Source: an uncultured Oscillibacter sp. (lineage in GTDB: Bacteria > Bacillota > Clostridia > Oscillospirales > Oscillospiraceae). From it: a stretch of DNA of 6,491 nt. This document shows, one piece after another, positions 1 to 5,764 of the stretch. Location: positions 1-6,491 of the forward strand of contig CAMMCS010000111.1 in NCBI GenBank assembly GCA_946494635.1, given 5' to 3'. The position numbers and the translations under genes were made by a program. The notes under the pieces were generated by a model. That model saw only the letters and a list, made by a program, of their open reading frames with translations, did not search any database and had not been told where the DNA came from. Each line of letters starts with the position of its first letter. Within the stretch, counting starts at the first letter, position 1.

Positions 1-195
1 GGAGGGGCCGGCGGCCGGGGGGGTACTGACTGGGGCCGGGGCAGCCGCCGGAGCGGCAGCAGGCGCCGCGGCCTGGGGGGCGGCCGCGCCGCCGCGGGTC
101 AGCTCTATGGTAAATTCCTGCGTGGACAGCTTCATCGTCTGGACGGTGCTGCGGTCAAAGCAGGCAACAATATCAAAAATCTCTTGATTGGTCAT
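1..195 (-). CDS. accB: Biotin carboxyl carrier protein of acetyl-CoA carboxylase, N-terminal part (partial)
   Basis: Only the first 65 codons are present; the gene continues off the left edge. The product begins MTNQEIFDIVACFDRS, followed by VQTMKLSTQEFTIELTRGG and then an Ala/Pro-rich linker. This is the usual start of AccB: a short helical N-terminus with a conserved 'L..qefeiel' strand, then a flexible Ala-Pro hinge. The C-terminal biotinyl domain with its MKM motif would lie outside the window. AccB carries biotin, which is carboxylated by AccC and passes CO2 to acetyl-CoA on AccA/AccD, giving malonyl-CoA in the cytoplasm. The ATG at 193-195 is preceded by AAAGGAA (202-208) at good spacing. 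It lies 75 bases downstream of acpP on the same strand, so the two are probably one operon. The call rests on the short N-terminus plus the context; another biotinyl-domain protein is possible but less likely. Confidence 0.82.
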   Translation of the reverse strand, partial: MTNQEIFDIVACFDRSTVQTMKLSTQEFTIELTRGGAAAPQAAAPAAAPAAAPAPVSTPPAAGPS

Positions 196-226
196 AGCGA
201 ATTCCTTTCTCGGTGGAAAGTGAAAG

Positions 227-255
227 CCCGCCGGGGGCGCGAGCCCGCCGGCGGG
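227..255 (-). other. GC-rich hairpin between acpP and accB
   Basis: On the minus strand CCGGCGGG (227-234) can pair with CCCGCCGG (248-255), giving an 8-bp all-GC stem with a 13-base loop. The sequence AGCCCGCCGG also occurs twice as a direct repeat (225-234 and 242-251 on the plus strand), so an alternative shorter hairpin is possible. After the stem the minus strand reads CTTTCACTTTCC, which is not a clean U-tract, so a full terminator is unlikely. A hairpin here could attenuate transcription or protect the acpP message, which is usually needed in excess over accB. That role is inference. Confidence 0.4.
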
Positions 256-270
256 GCAGGGGGGAAGGAG

Positions 271-501
271 TTACTGCTTGTGGGTGTTCAGATAGTTCAT
301 CACGTCGCCGACGGTTTTCATCTCCGCCAGGGCGCCGTCCTCGATCGAGATGCCGGTGGCCTCCTCCAGAGCCATTACCAGCTCCACGGAAGCCAGGGAG
401 TCAGCACCCAGATCGTCAGCCAGGGAGGCCTCCATGGTGACCTGCTCCGCGTCGCAGCCCAGGGTCTCCACGATGATATCGCGTACTTGCTCGAATTCCA
501 T
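271..501 (-). CDS. acpP: Acyl carrier protein
   Basis: This complete 76-residue protein has the size and strongly acidic composition of bacterial ACP. Acyl chains are carried on a 4'-phosphopantetheine arm during fatty-acid synthesis in the cytoplasm. The attachment motif is clear: DDLGADSLASVELVMALEE, with Ser35 in the Asp-Ser-Leu triad as the modification site for holo-ACP synthase. The following helix-II residues (SVEL..ALEE) and the later ISIEDGALAEMKTVGDVMNYL match the family helices that contact partner enzymes. The start ATG (499-501) has AAGGAG at 510-515 with 8 bases of spacing. It is the first gene of the leftward operon, with accB following after 75 bases, and a sigma-A-like promoter lies upstream at 582-610. 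Nothing in the sequence is abnormal. The primary fatty-acid ACP is favoured over a polyketide ACP because of the accB neighbour. Confidence 0.96.
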   Translation of the reverse strand: MEFEQVRDIIVETLGCDAEQVTMEASLADDLGADSLASVELVMALEEATGISIEDGALAEMKTVGDVMNYLNTHKQ

Positions 502-542
502 AATTGGTACTCCTTATCTTTATGTCGAAAAATGATGAAATA

Positions 543-571
543 ATTTTAATTAAAATAATTTAACTAAAATA
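543..571 (-). promoter_or_regulatory. AT-rich palindrome and tandem repeat, candidate operator of the acpP operon
   Basis: Just downstream of the predicted acpP transcription start there is a perfect 14-base palindrome, ATTTTAATTAAAAT (543-556). There is also a 13-base direct repeat, TTTAATTAAAATA (545-557) and TTTAACTAAAATA (559-571), with one mismatch and a 14-base period. Regulators of fatty-acid synthesis in Firmicutes, such as FapR or MarR-type FabT/FabR, bind near promoters of such operons. This repeat does not look like their published consensus sites as I recall them. Operator function is inference; AT-rich DNA forms palindromes easily. Confidence 0.4.
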
Positions 572-581
572 TTTCGCGTTA

Positions 582-610
582 ATTTTATGCGTATCAGGCC
601 GGTTTGTCAA
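582..610 (-). promoter_or_regulatory. Sigma-A-type promoter of the acpP-accB operon
   Basis: Read on the minus strand, TTGACA (605-610, a perfect -35 box) is followed by a 17-base spacer and TAAAAT (582-587, five of six -10 bases). Transcription would start near base 575, leaving an untranslated leader of roughly 70 bases before the acpP ATG. The match and spacing are strong enough that chance is unlikely in such GC-rich DNA. Confidence 0.8.
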
Positions 611-728
611 GTAAAATTTTGGGAAGCGCAGGACCCGCGCAGGGGCGCCGCAGACAGCGGGCCCGGCAGGCGTTCGCGGCTGCGGGGGATCCGCCTTTGG
701 AATCAGAAAAATTTGCGGAAAAAGATAT

Positions 729-756
729 TTGCTTTTGCTACCAGATCCGCTATAAT
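729..756 (+). promoter_or_regulatory. Probable promoter of trkA-trkH
   Basis: A perfect TATAAT (751-756) sits in a short AT-rich island upstream of trkA. The best -35 candidate is weak: TTGCTT (729-734) with 16 bases of spacing, or TTTGCT (728-733) with 17. Transcription would begin near 763, about 65 bases before the trkA start. A small GC-rich stem-loop (782-785 with 801-804, then 788-791 with 796-799) could form in the leader just upstream of the ribosome binding site. Confidence 0.6.
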
Positions 757-827
757 GTTGTGAGATTCTATATCTTATGGGGCGGAGGCCGGCTTCGGCG
801 CCGCAGCAGAAAGGACGGGAACTCCCT

Positions 828-2195
828 ATGAAGATCGCCATTGTGGGCGCCGGCAAGGTAGGCACGGCGCTGACACGGCATCTGTCCGCGGACAACAAGG
901 TAACGGTGATCGACCAGAACGCCCACCTGGTGGATAACATTATTAATGTCTATGACGTTATGGGCGTGTGCGGCAATGGCGCCAGCTATGACGTGCAGAA
1001 GGAGGCAGACGTCCAGCATACGGACCTGCTGATTGCTACGACCTCCAGCGACGAGATCAATATTCTCACCTGCCTGGTGGCAAAAAAGCTGGGCGTGCGG
1101 CACACCATCGCCCGGGTCCGCAATCCGGAATACGGCCGCCAGCTGCGGTTTATGCGGGGTGAGCTGGGACTTTCCATGTCCATCAATCCGGAGCAGGCCA
1201 CCGCCCGGGAAATCGCCAGAGTGCTGCGCTTTCCGACGGCCATGAAGCTGGAGTCCTTTTCCAAGGGCCGGCTGGAGCTGGTGGAATACCGGGTGGCGGA
1301 GCGCACGGCATTGGACGGCACCCGCCTGTCAGAGCTGTATCGAAACTTCAAGGTCCGCGTGCTGATCTGCGCCGTGGCCCGCCAGGGGGAGACCATCATT
1401 CCCTCCGGCGATTTCACCCTGCGGGCGGGGGACAAGATCTATCTCACCGCGGCCCCAAGGGAGCTGGAGAAATTCTTCCGCCAGCTGGGCGTGTTCCGGG
1501 CCAAGGCATCCTCGGTCATCATCGTGGGGGCCAGCAAGATCTGCTACTATCTGGCTTCTGAGCTGCTGGATATGGGAATGTCCGTAAAAATCATCGACCA
1601 GGACGAGCGGCGGTGTGTGGCCATCAGTGAAAAGCTGCCCCGGGCTTTGGTGATTGTAGGCGATGGAACGGACAGCGAGCTGCTGAGCGAGGAGGGCATC
1701 GGACAGACAGACGCCTTTGTGGCAATCACCGGTCTGGATGAGGCCAACATCCTGATGTCCCTCAATGCCGCCCGGATGTCCGGCGACTGCTGCAAGGTGG
1801 TGGCGAAGATCAACCGCAAGGCGCTGCTGGAACTGGTATCGGACGAGAGCCTGATTGACAGTGTGGTGTCCACAGGCTCCGTGACGGTGGAGCTGATTCT
1901 CCAGTATATCCGGGCCATGAAAAATGCGTCTGCATCCAAGGTCAAGACCCTGCACCGGATCGTGGATGAGAAGGTGGAGGCGCTGGAGTTCACCGTGACC
2001 GCAGACATCCCGTTCGCGGGGATCCCCCTGCGGGAGCTGAACCTGAAGCGGGGGCTGCTGCTGGCGGGTATCGTGCGGCAGAACGGGCAGATCGTCATTC
2101 CCTCCGGCGAGGATGCGCTGCACCTCCATGACGATGTGATTGTGGTGACCACCGACACGCAGCTGGATGACCTTCGGGACATCCTTCAGGAATAA
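828..2195 (+). CDS. trkA: Trk system potassium uptake regulatory subunit TrkA
   Basis: This 455-residue protein is close to the usual length of full TrkA (about 458). It is a cytoplasmic, membrane-associated regulator that forms a gating ring under the TrkH channel and binds NAD(H) or other nucleotides. Two RCK units can be read. The first NAD-binding fold (about 1-125) has GAGKVG at 7-12, the acidic Asp29 at the end of strand 2, and GNG at 49-51. The first RCK-C domain is about 140-220. The second Rossmann fold (about 227-350) starts with VIIVGASKIC and has Asp257 and GDG at 278-280. The second RCK-C domain is about 375-455. In the second fold the glycine motif is GASKIC (234-239), lacking the second and third glycines. 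The start at 828 was chosen because MKIAIVGAGKVG is the family N-terminus and AAAGGA (810-815) lies upstream; an in-frame ATG at 777 would add 17 unrelated residues. trkH follows 17 bases downstream. Confidence 0.95.
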   Translation: MKIAIVGAGKVGTALTRHLSADNKVTVIDQNAHLVDNIINVYDVMGVCGNGASYDVQKEADVQHTDLLIATTSSDEINILTCLVAKKLGVRHTIARVRNPEYGRQLRFMRGELGLSMSINPEQATAREIARVLRFPTAMKLESFSKGRLELVEYRVAERTALDGTRLSELYRNFKVRVLICAVARQGETIIPSGDFTLRAGDKIYLTAAPRELEKFFRQLGVFRAKASSVIIVGASKICYYLASELLDMGMSVKIIDQDERRCVAISEKLPRALVIVGDGTDSELLSEEGIGQTDAFVAITGLDEANILMSLNAARMSGDCCKVVAKINRKALLELVSDESLIDSVVSTGSVTVELILQYIRAMKNASASKVKTLHRIVDEKVEALEFTVTADIPFAGIPLRELNLKRGLLLAGIVRQNGQIVIPSGEDALHLHDDVIVVTTDTQLDDLRDILQE

Positions 2196-2212
2196 GAAAG
2201 CAGGGAACGTTC

Positions 2213-3688
2213 GTGAACTATCGAATGATGGGCTTTGTCATTGGCCGGATTCTGCTGGCGGAGGCGCTTTTGCTGCTGCTTCCCCTGGCGGTCACGCTGG
2301 GCTATGGGGAGACGCCCGTCCCCTTTTTGATCCCCATGGCGCTGCTGGTGGCGGCGGGAGGGCTGCTGAGCTTCAAACGTCCCAAACAGACGGCCCTGTA
2401 CGCCAGAGACGGCCTGGCCGTGGTGGCGCTGGCATGGATTGCCATGTCTGTCTTTGGGGCGCTGCCTTTCTATATCTCGGGCGATATCCCCAAATTTGTG
2501 GACTGTATTTTTGAGACGGTTTCCGGATTTACCACCACCGGAGCCACCATCCTGACGGAGGTGGAGCCGCTGGCAAAGGGGATCCTCTTCTGGCGCAGCT
2601 TTACCCACTGGGTGGGCGGCATGGGCGTGCTGGTCTTTGTCATGGCCATCCTGCCCATGAGCGGAGACGGCCACGGAATGCACCTGCTGCGGGCCGAGAT
2701 GCCGGGCCCGGCGCCGGGCAAGCTGGTGAGCCGTATGAGCGACACCGCCAAGATCCTCTATGGCATTTATCTGGTGATGACCGTTCTTGAAATCGTCCTG
2801 CTGGTGGCGGGCGGGATGCCGCTGTTCGACGCGTGCATCCACTCTTTCGGAAGTGCCGGCACAGGCGGCTTCAGCTGCCGGAATCTCAGCGTGGGCGCCT
2901 ATAACAACGCCTACTTTGACATTGTGATCGGCATTTTCATGATGCTCTTCGGGCTCAACTTCAACCTCTACTACTTCCTGCTGGTCCGGAGATTCCGGGA
3001 GGTGTTCCGGTCTGAGGAACTGTGGGCCTATGTCATCATTGCCGGCGCGGCGGTGGGAGCCATCACCCTGAACATCATGAGCCTCTATGACTCGGTTGGA
3101 ACCAGCCTCCGCCATGCATTCTTCCAGGTTTCCTCAATTATGACCACCACAGGCTTTGCCACCGTGGACTTCAATACCTGGCCGACGTTTTCCAAGGCCA
3201 TCCTGGTGGCGCTGATGTTCGTCGGCGGCTGCGCCGGTTCCACCGCCGGCGGCGTGAAGGTGGCCCGGGTGGTCATTCTGGAAAAGGCCTCTGCCGGGGA
3301 ACTGCGGAGGATGCTCCATCCGAATGCGGTGCCCTCGATCCGCTTTGAGGGGAAGACCCTCAGCGACCGGCATATCCGGGGCGTGTGCCTGTTTTTTGTG
3401 ATGTACATGGCGATTTTCACCGTCTCCTGCCTGCTGGTATCCCTGGAGCAGATGGATCTGGTGACAGTATTCACAGCCGTGGCCACCTGTATCAACAATG
3501 TGGGCCCGGGCCTTGAAATCGTGGGGCCCATGGGCAACTTCTCCTCTTTTTCGGCGTTTTCCAAGCTGCTGCTGTCCTTTGACATGCTGGTGGGCCGGCT
3601 GGAGATCTTCCCCATGCTCCTGCTCTTCGCCCCCTCCATCTGGAGACGGCGGCGCGCGCAGGGTGTCCGCAGGCCGGCAGATCTGTAA
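2213..3688 (+). CDS. trkH: Trk-type potassium uptake channel subunit TrkH
   Basis: This 491-residue polytopic inner-membrane protein of the Trk/Ktr/HKT superfamily forms the K+-conducting pore. All four pore-loop filters are visible: SGFTTTGAT (Gly110), GSAGTGGFS (Gly218), IMTTTGFAT (Gly314) and NNVGPGLE (Gly431). Each keeps its filter glycine, so K+ selectivity is expected. The gating-loop signature GGCAGSTAGGVKV (338-350) lies in the segment after the third filter. Hydrophobic segments alternate with these loops as in the four-repeat TM1-P-TM2 plan. The C-terminus ends in a basic tail (RRRRAQGVRR), typical of a cytoplasmic end. The GTG at 2213 is preferred because AGGGAA (2202-2207) is spaced correctly for it; an ATG at 2225 would be too far away. 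It is almost certainly cotranscribed and working with trkA. A KtrB assignment is possible by homology, but the large two-RCK TrkA partner argues for TrkH. Confidence 0.94.
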   Translation: MNYRMMGFVIGRILLAEALLLLLPLAVTLGYGETPVPFLIPMALLVAAGGLLSFKRPKQTALYARDGLAVVALAWIAMSVFGALPFYISGDIPKFVDCIFETVSGFTTTGATILTEVEPLAKGILFWRSFTHWVGGMGVLVFVMAILPMSGDGHGMHLLRAEMPGPAPGKLVSRMSDTAKILYGIYLVMTVLEIVLLVAGGMPLFDACIHSFGSAGTGGFSCRNLSVGAYNNAYFDIVIGIFMMLFGLNFNLYYFLLVRRFREVFRSEELWAYVIIAGAAVGAITLNIMSLYDSVGTSLRHAFFQVSSIMTTTGFATVDFNTWPTFSKAILVALMFVGGCAGSTAGGVKVARVVILEKASAGELRRMLHPNAVPSIRFEGKTLSDRHIRGVCLFFVMYMAIFTVSCLLVSLEQMDLVTVFTAVATCINNVGPGLEIVGPMGNFSSFSAFSKLLLSFDMLVGRLEIFPMLLLFAPSIWRRRRAQGVRRPADL

Positions 3689-3721
3689 CAATAGTTGTAA
3701 GCGCGCAGAAGCGCAATTCAA

Positions 3722-3757
3722 AACGGCAGCCAGCAGGAATTCCTGCCGGCTGCCGTT
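3722..3757. terminator. Bidirectional intrinsic terminator between converging trkH and the VOC gene
   Basis: The 36 bases form an inverted repeat with 17 of 18 pairs matching; the only mismatch is A3732 with C3747. The centre is AATT, and the long stem is rich in GC (CGGCAGCC and GCAGG with their complements). On the minus strand the stem is followed by TTTTGAATT, a reasonable U-tract for the gene at 3778-4173. On the plus strand the tract is weaker (TTCCATACTTGTTC). The position between two converging genes, 33 bases after the trkH stop and 20 bases after the minus-strand stop, supports termination in both directions. Confidence 0.75.
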
Positions 3758-3777
3758 CCATACTTGTTCAGGAGGGC

Positions 3778-4173
3778 TCAGAGCATCCGGAGGAGCTCGA
3801 TCTGCTCACCGGAGGGGCCGGTGAAAAACCAGTTCTCCAGCCCGCCGAAGGTGTTGGGCATGACGCACTTGGCGGCCGTGCGGAAGGACTCAATCCCTGC
3901 GGCCCGCAAGGCAGCGGCAGTCTGATCCACGTCATCCACATACACGGCGAAATGGGGGACGGGACCTTCTCCCTCCGGTACCGGGGCTGCGATCAGCTCG
4001 ATCAGAAAACCGCCGAACGCGACCAGCGCCAGCTCCCGGAGCTGCTCCGGCGGGCAGGCGGGAGCACGGAGATGCAAAGAGCCGCCGATTTTCTCATAAA
4101 AGGAAATGCTTTTGTCCATGTCCGCCGTGTAGACGGCGATGTGGCCAAGACCCTGATAGTGCTGTTTCAGCAT
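3778..4173 (-). CDS. VOC (glyoxalase/bleomycin-resistance fold) family protein
   Basis: This 131-residue protein has the paired beta-alpha-beta-beta-beta modules of the vicinal oxygen chelate superfamily. It begins with GLGHIAVYTADMDKSISFYEK, the standard first-module signature. A second module starts at PHFAVYVDDVDQTAAALRAAG. The four positions that usually bind the divalent metal are present: His11, Glu59 (in FLIELIA), His74 and Glu126 (in GEQIELL). A metal-dependent isomerase, lyase or dioxygenase activity is therefore plausible, for example a lactoylglutathione-lyase-like or epimerase-like reaction, but the substrate cannot be read from the sequence. The ATG at 4171-4173 was chosen because GGAGG (4182-4186) lies 8 bases upstream; an upstream in-frame TTG overlaps that site. 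It lies 67 bases after brnQ on the same strand with no evident promoter or strong terminator between them, so readthrough from brnQ is likely. Confidence 0.88.
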   Translation of the reverse strand: MLKQHYQGLGHIAVYTADMDKSISFYEKIGGSLHLRAPACPPEQLRELALVAFGGFLIELIAAPVPEGEGPVPHFAVYVDDVDQTAAALRAAGIESFRTAAKCVMPNTFGGLENWFFTGPSGEQIELLRML

Positions 4174-4181
4174 GGGCGTAA

Positions 4182-4186
4182 CCTCC
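4182..4186 (-). promoter_or_regulatory. Ribosome binding site deciding the VOC protein start
   Basis: GGAGG on the minus strand, 8 bases before the ATG at 4171-4173. It rules out the longer in-frame TTG start at 4186-4188, which would lie inside the site. Confidence 0.8.
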
Positions 4187-4225
4187 AAAAATCGAAATTG
4201 TGAGAGCTTTGAAACACCGTGAAGC

Positions 4226-4240
4226 GGCAGGAAGACTGCC
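4226..4240 (-). other. Short hairpin after brnQ
   Basis: GGCAG (4226-4230) and CTGCC (4236-4240) form a 5-bp stem with a 5-base loop directly after the brnQ stop codon. On the minus strand no U-tract follows, so it is at most a weak terminator or an RNA 3'-end stabiliser. Confidence 0.3.
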
Positions 4241-5518
4241 TTAAGAGACGGCGGTACGATGGGAAATCAGCATGCCGGCCGCGCCGCACACAACGGCGGG
4301 AAGGAGCCATCCGAAGCCCAGAGAGGCAAAGGGCAGTGCGTCCAGAAGGGGAATCTCCACGGCGGTATAGGTCCGCAAAACATCCAGCAGGCTGACTGCC
4401 AGAGCCCCCAGGGCGGACAGGCGGACCACCCACTCCTGCCGAATACGGGGCCCGAAGAGGGCCAATACGATCAGCACCAGTGTGGGGGGATAGACCACGC
4501 TGAGAATGGGAGAGGCAATGGCGATGATCTCATTGAGGCCGAAGTTTGACACCACGGCGCTGAACACGCAGATGGCGCACACTGCCGCCGGATAGGAGAT
4601 CCGCCCCCTGGAAAGGCCGGAGAAGAAGTCAGCGGAAGCGCTGACCAGCCCCACGGCGGTGGTGACGCATGCCAGGGCCACCACGATGGAGAACAGGAGG
4701 ATTCCCCAGGTACCCATCAGATTCCGCACAATGGAGACGACCAGATAGGTCCGGTTCACCGTCAGGTCAAAGAAGCGGGCGGTGGTAGCGCCCAGATAGG
4801 TGAGGCCCAGGTATACCACCAGGAGTCCGACGCCGGCCACGGCACTGGCGCCGGATACCACGCGCAGCTGGGCAGAGGGCTCCTTGTGCCCCTTCTCCCT
4901 GGCACTTTTTAAAATGACGTAGCCGAAGACGATGGCAGCCAGAACGTCCATGGTCTGGTAGCCCGCCTCAATGCCGGTGGCGGATACATTGTCCACCAGC
5001 GGCTGCGTTCCCACGGGGCCGATGGGATTTGCGACCCCGATCACAATGAGAACCAAAAGGCCGATCAGGAGCGCCGGGGTCAAAATCTTCCCGACAATGT
5101 CCACAACAGCGGTTTCGCGTACACACAGCAGCAGGATCAGCAGAAAGAACAGCGCGGAGAACAGGATCGGGCTGACGCCAGGCACCAGGGGGGACAGGGA
5201 CGTTTCATAGGTGGTGGCCGCCGTTCTGGGAATGGCCAGCATGGGCCCAATGCACAGAACGATCATGCACATGAGGACAGTGGACGGAATCCGCCCCAGA
5301 GGGGAGGTGATCCCCTCCGGGCTGCCCTGACGGAGTATGGCGAACATGGCCAGCATCGCCAGGCCAATATCCGCCAGGAAATAGCTGAGAAATCCGACGA
5401 GCCATTCGGGCCCGGAACTCAGGCCGAGGTAGGGCGGGAAAATCACATTTCCAGCGCCGAAGAACATGGAGAACAGGGCAAAGCCAATAACCAGCATATC
5501 CCGCAGATGCTTTTTCAT
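4241..5518 (-). CDS. brnQ: Branched-chain amino acid transport system II carrier protein (LIVCS family)
   Basis: This 425-residue, highly hydrophobic protein has about 12 predicted membrane segments and a length close to BrnQ (about 439). The N-terminal signature FALFSMFFGAGNVIFPPYLG (13-32) is the hallmark of the LIVCS family. The segment CIGPMLAIPRTAATTYE (89-105) is a second conserved loop involved in transport. The family imports leucine, isoleucine and valine across the cytoplasmic membrane together with Na+ or H+. The start ATG (5516-5518) follows GAGGAGG (5523-5529). The gene has its own strong sigma-A promoter at 5585-5613 and is transcribed divergently from the lipoprotein gene. The leader of about 60 bases is too short for a T-box, so amino-acid control through that route is not indicated. 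Substrate choice among branched-chain amino acids is known for the family, not shown here. Confidence 0.94.
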   Translation of the reverse strand: MKKHLRDMLVIGFALFSMFFGAGNVIFPPYLGLSSGPEWLVGFLSYFLADIGLAMLAMFAILRQGSPEGITSPLGRIPSTVLMCMIVLCIGPMLAIPRTAATTYETSLSPLVPGVSPILFSALFFLLILLLCVRETAVVDIVGKILTPALLIGLLVLIVIGVANPIGPVGTQPLVDNVSATGIEAGYQTMDVLAAIVFGYVILKSAREKGHKEPSAQLRVVSGASAVAGVGLLVVYLGLTYLGATTARFFDLTVNRTYLVVSIVRNLMGTWGILLFSIVVALACVTTAVGLVSASADFFSGLSRGRISYPAAVCAICVFSAVVSNFGLNEIIAIASPILSVVYPPTLVLIVLALFGPRIRQEWVVRLSALGALAVSLLDVLRTYTAVEIPLLDALPFASLGFGWLLPAVVCGAAGMLISHRTAVS

Positions 5519-5584
5519 GGGGCCTCCTCAACATCCGCCGGGGCCGGAGTACGCCCGGAGCGGACAGACAATATCGCAGAGTTC

Positions 5585-5613
5585 ATTATATGGGGGTTTC
5601 CGAAAAAAGTCAA
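5585..5613 (-). promoter_or_regulatory. Sigma-A promoter of brnQ
   Basis: On the minus strand TTGACT (5608-5613) is followed by exactly 17 bases and a perfect TATAAT (5585-5590). Transcription would start near 5578, about 60 bases before the brnQ ATG. This is the best promoter match in the window and suggests strong basal expression. Confidence 0.87.
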
Positions 5614-5682
5614 TGTTATGCGCCTGGGGCGCTTTTCCGGCCTGCGGCAAAGCCCGCGGCAGCGGGAAAATTCTGAAAAAGC

Positions 5683-5708
5683 GGGAACTTTTTGCGGGAG
5701 CCGCCGTC
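5683..5708 (+). promoter_or_regulatory. Putative ECF sigma-factor promoter of the lipoprotein gene
   Basis: GGGAAC (5683-5688) followed by a T-run, a 16-base spacer and CGTC (5705-5708) matches the general ECF-type architecture AAC-N16-CGTC. SigM- and SigV-like factors of Firmicutes recognise this pattern. No sigma-A promoter is evident between 5614 and 5764 on this strand. The predicted start is near 5715, leaving a leader of about 50 bases before the ATG at 5765. The short element AGCGGGAA is repeated at 5661-5668 and 5680-5687. The cognate sigma factor is not in the window. Confidence 0.55.
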
Positions 5709-5764
5709 TAAACCCCCAAATGGCGGCAACGGGCCGCAAATTTACAGAAAAACAGGAGAGAGAC

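Noticed and set aside
777..827. Upstream ATG extension of trkA
   Set aside because: It adds 17 residues (MGRRPASAPQQ...) not seen in TrkA, begins within the leader, and the ATG at 828 gives the canonical N-terminus with an upstream AAAGGA.
560..940. Open frames in the acpP-trkA gap (560-940 minus, 604-831 plus)
   Set aside because: They run through promoter sequence or into the start of trkA and encode no recognisable protein; the gap is explained by two divergent promoters and leaders.
1329..2129. Long open frames on the minus strand opposite trkA (also 986-1435 and 1547-2182)
   Set aside because: They mirror the codon pattern of the real gene in GC-rich DNA, have no ribosome binding site of note, and give His/Gln- or Ser/Arg-rich products with no recognisable domain.
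2186..3115. A 309-codon open frame opposite trkH, and others at 3085-3639 and 3134-3721
   Set aside because: The products are His/Gln/Arg-rich shadows of a membrane protein gene; trkH with its four intact filter motifs clearly explains this DNA.
5519..5578. Possible T-box or other riboswitch in the brnQ leader
   Set aside because: The leader is only about 60 bases, lacks a T-box sequence and lacks an antiterminator/terminator pair.
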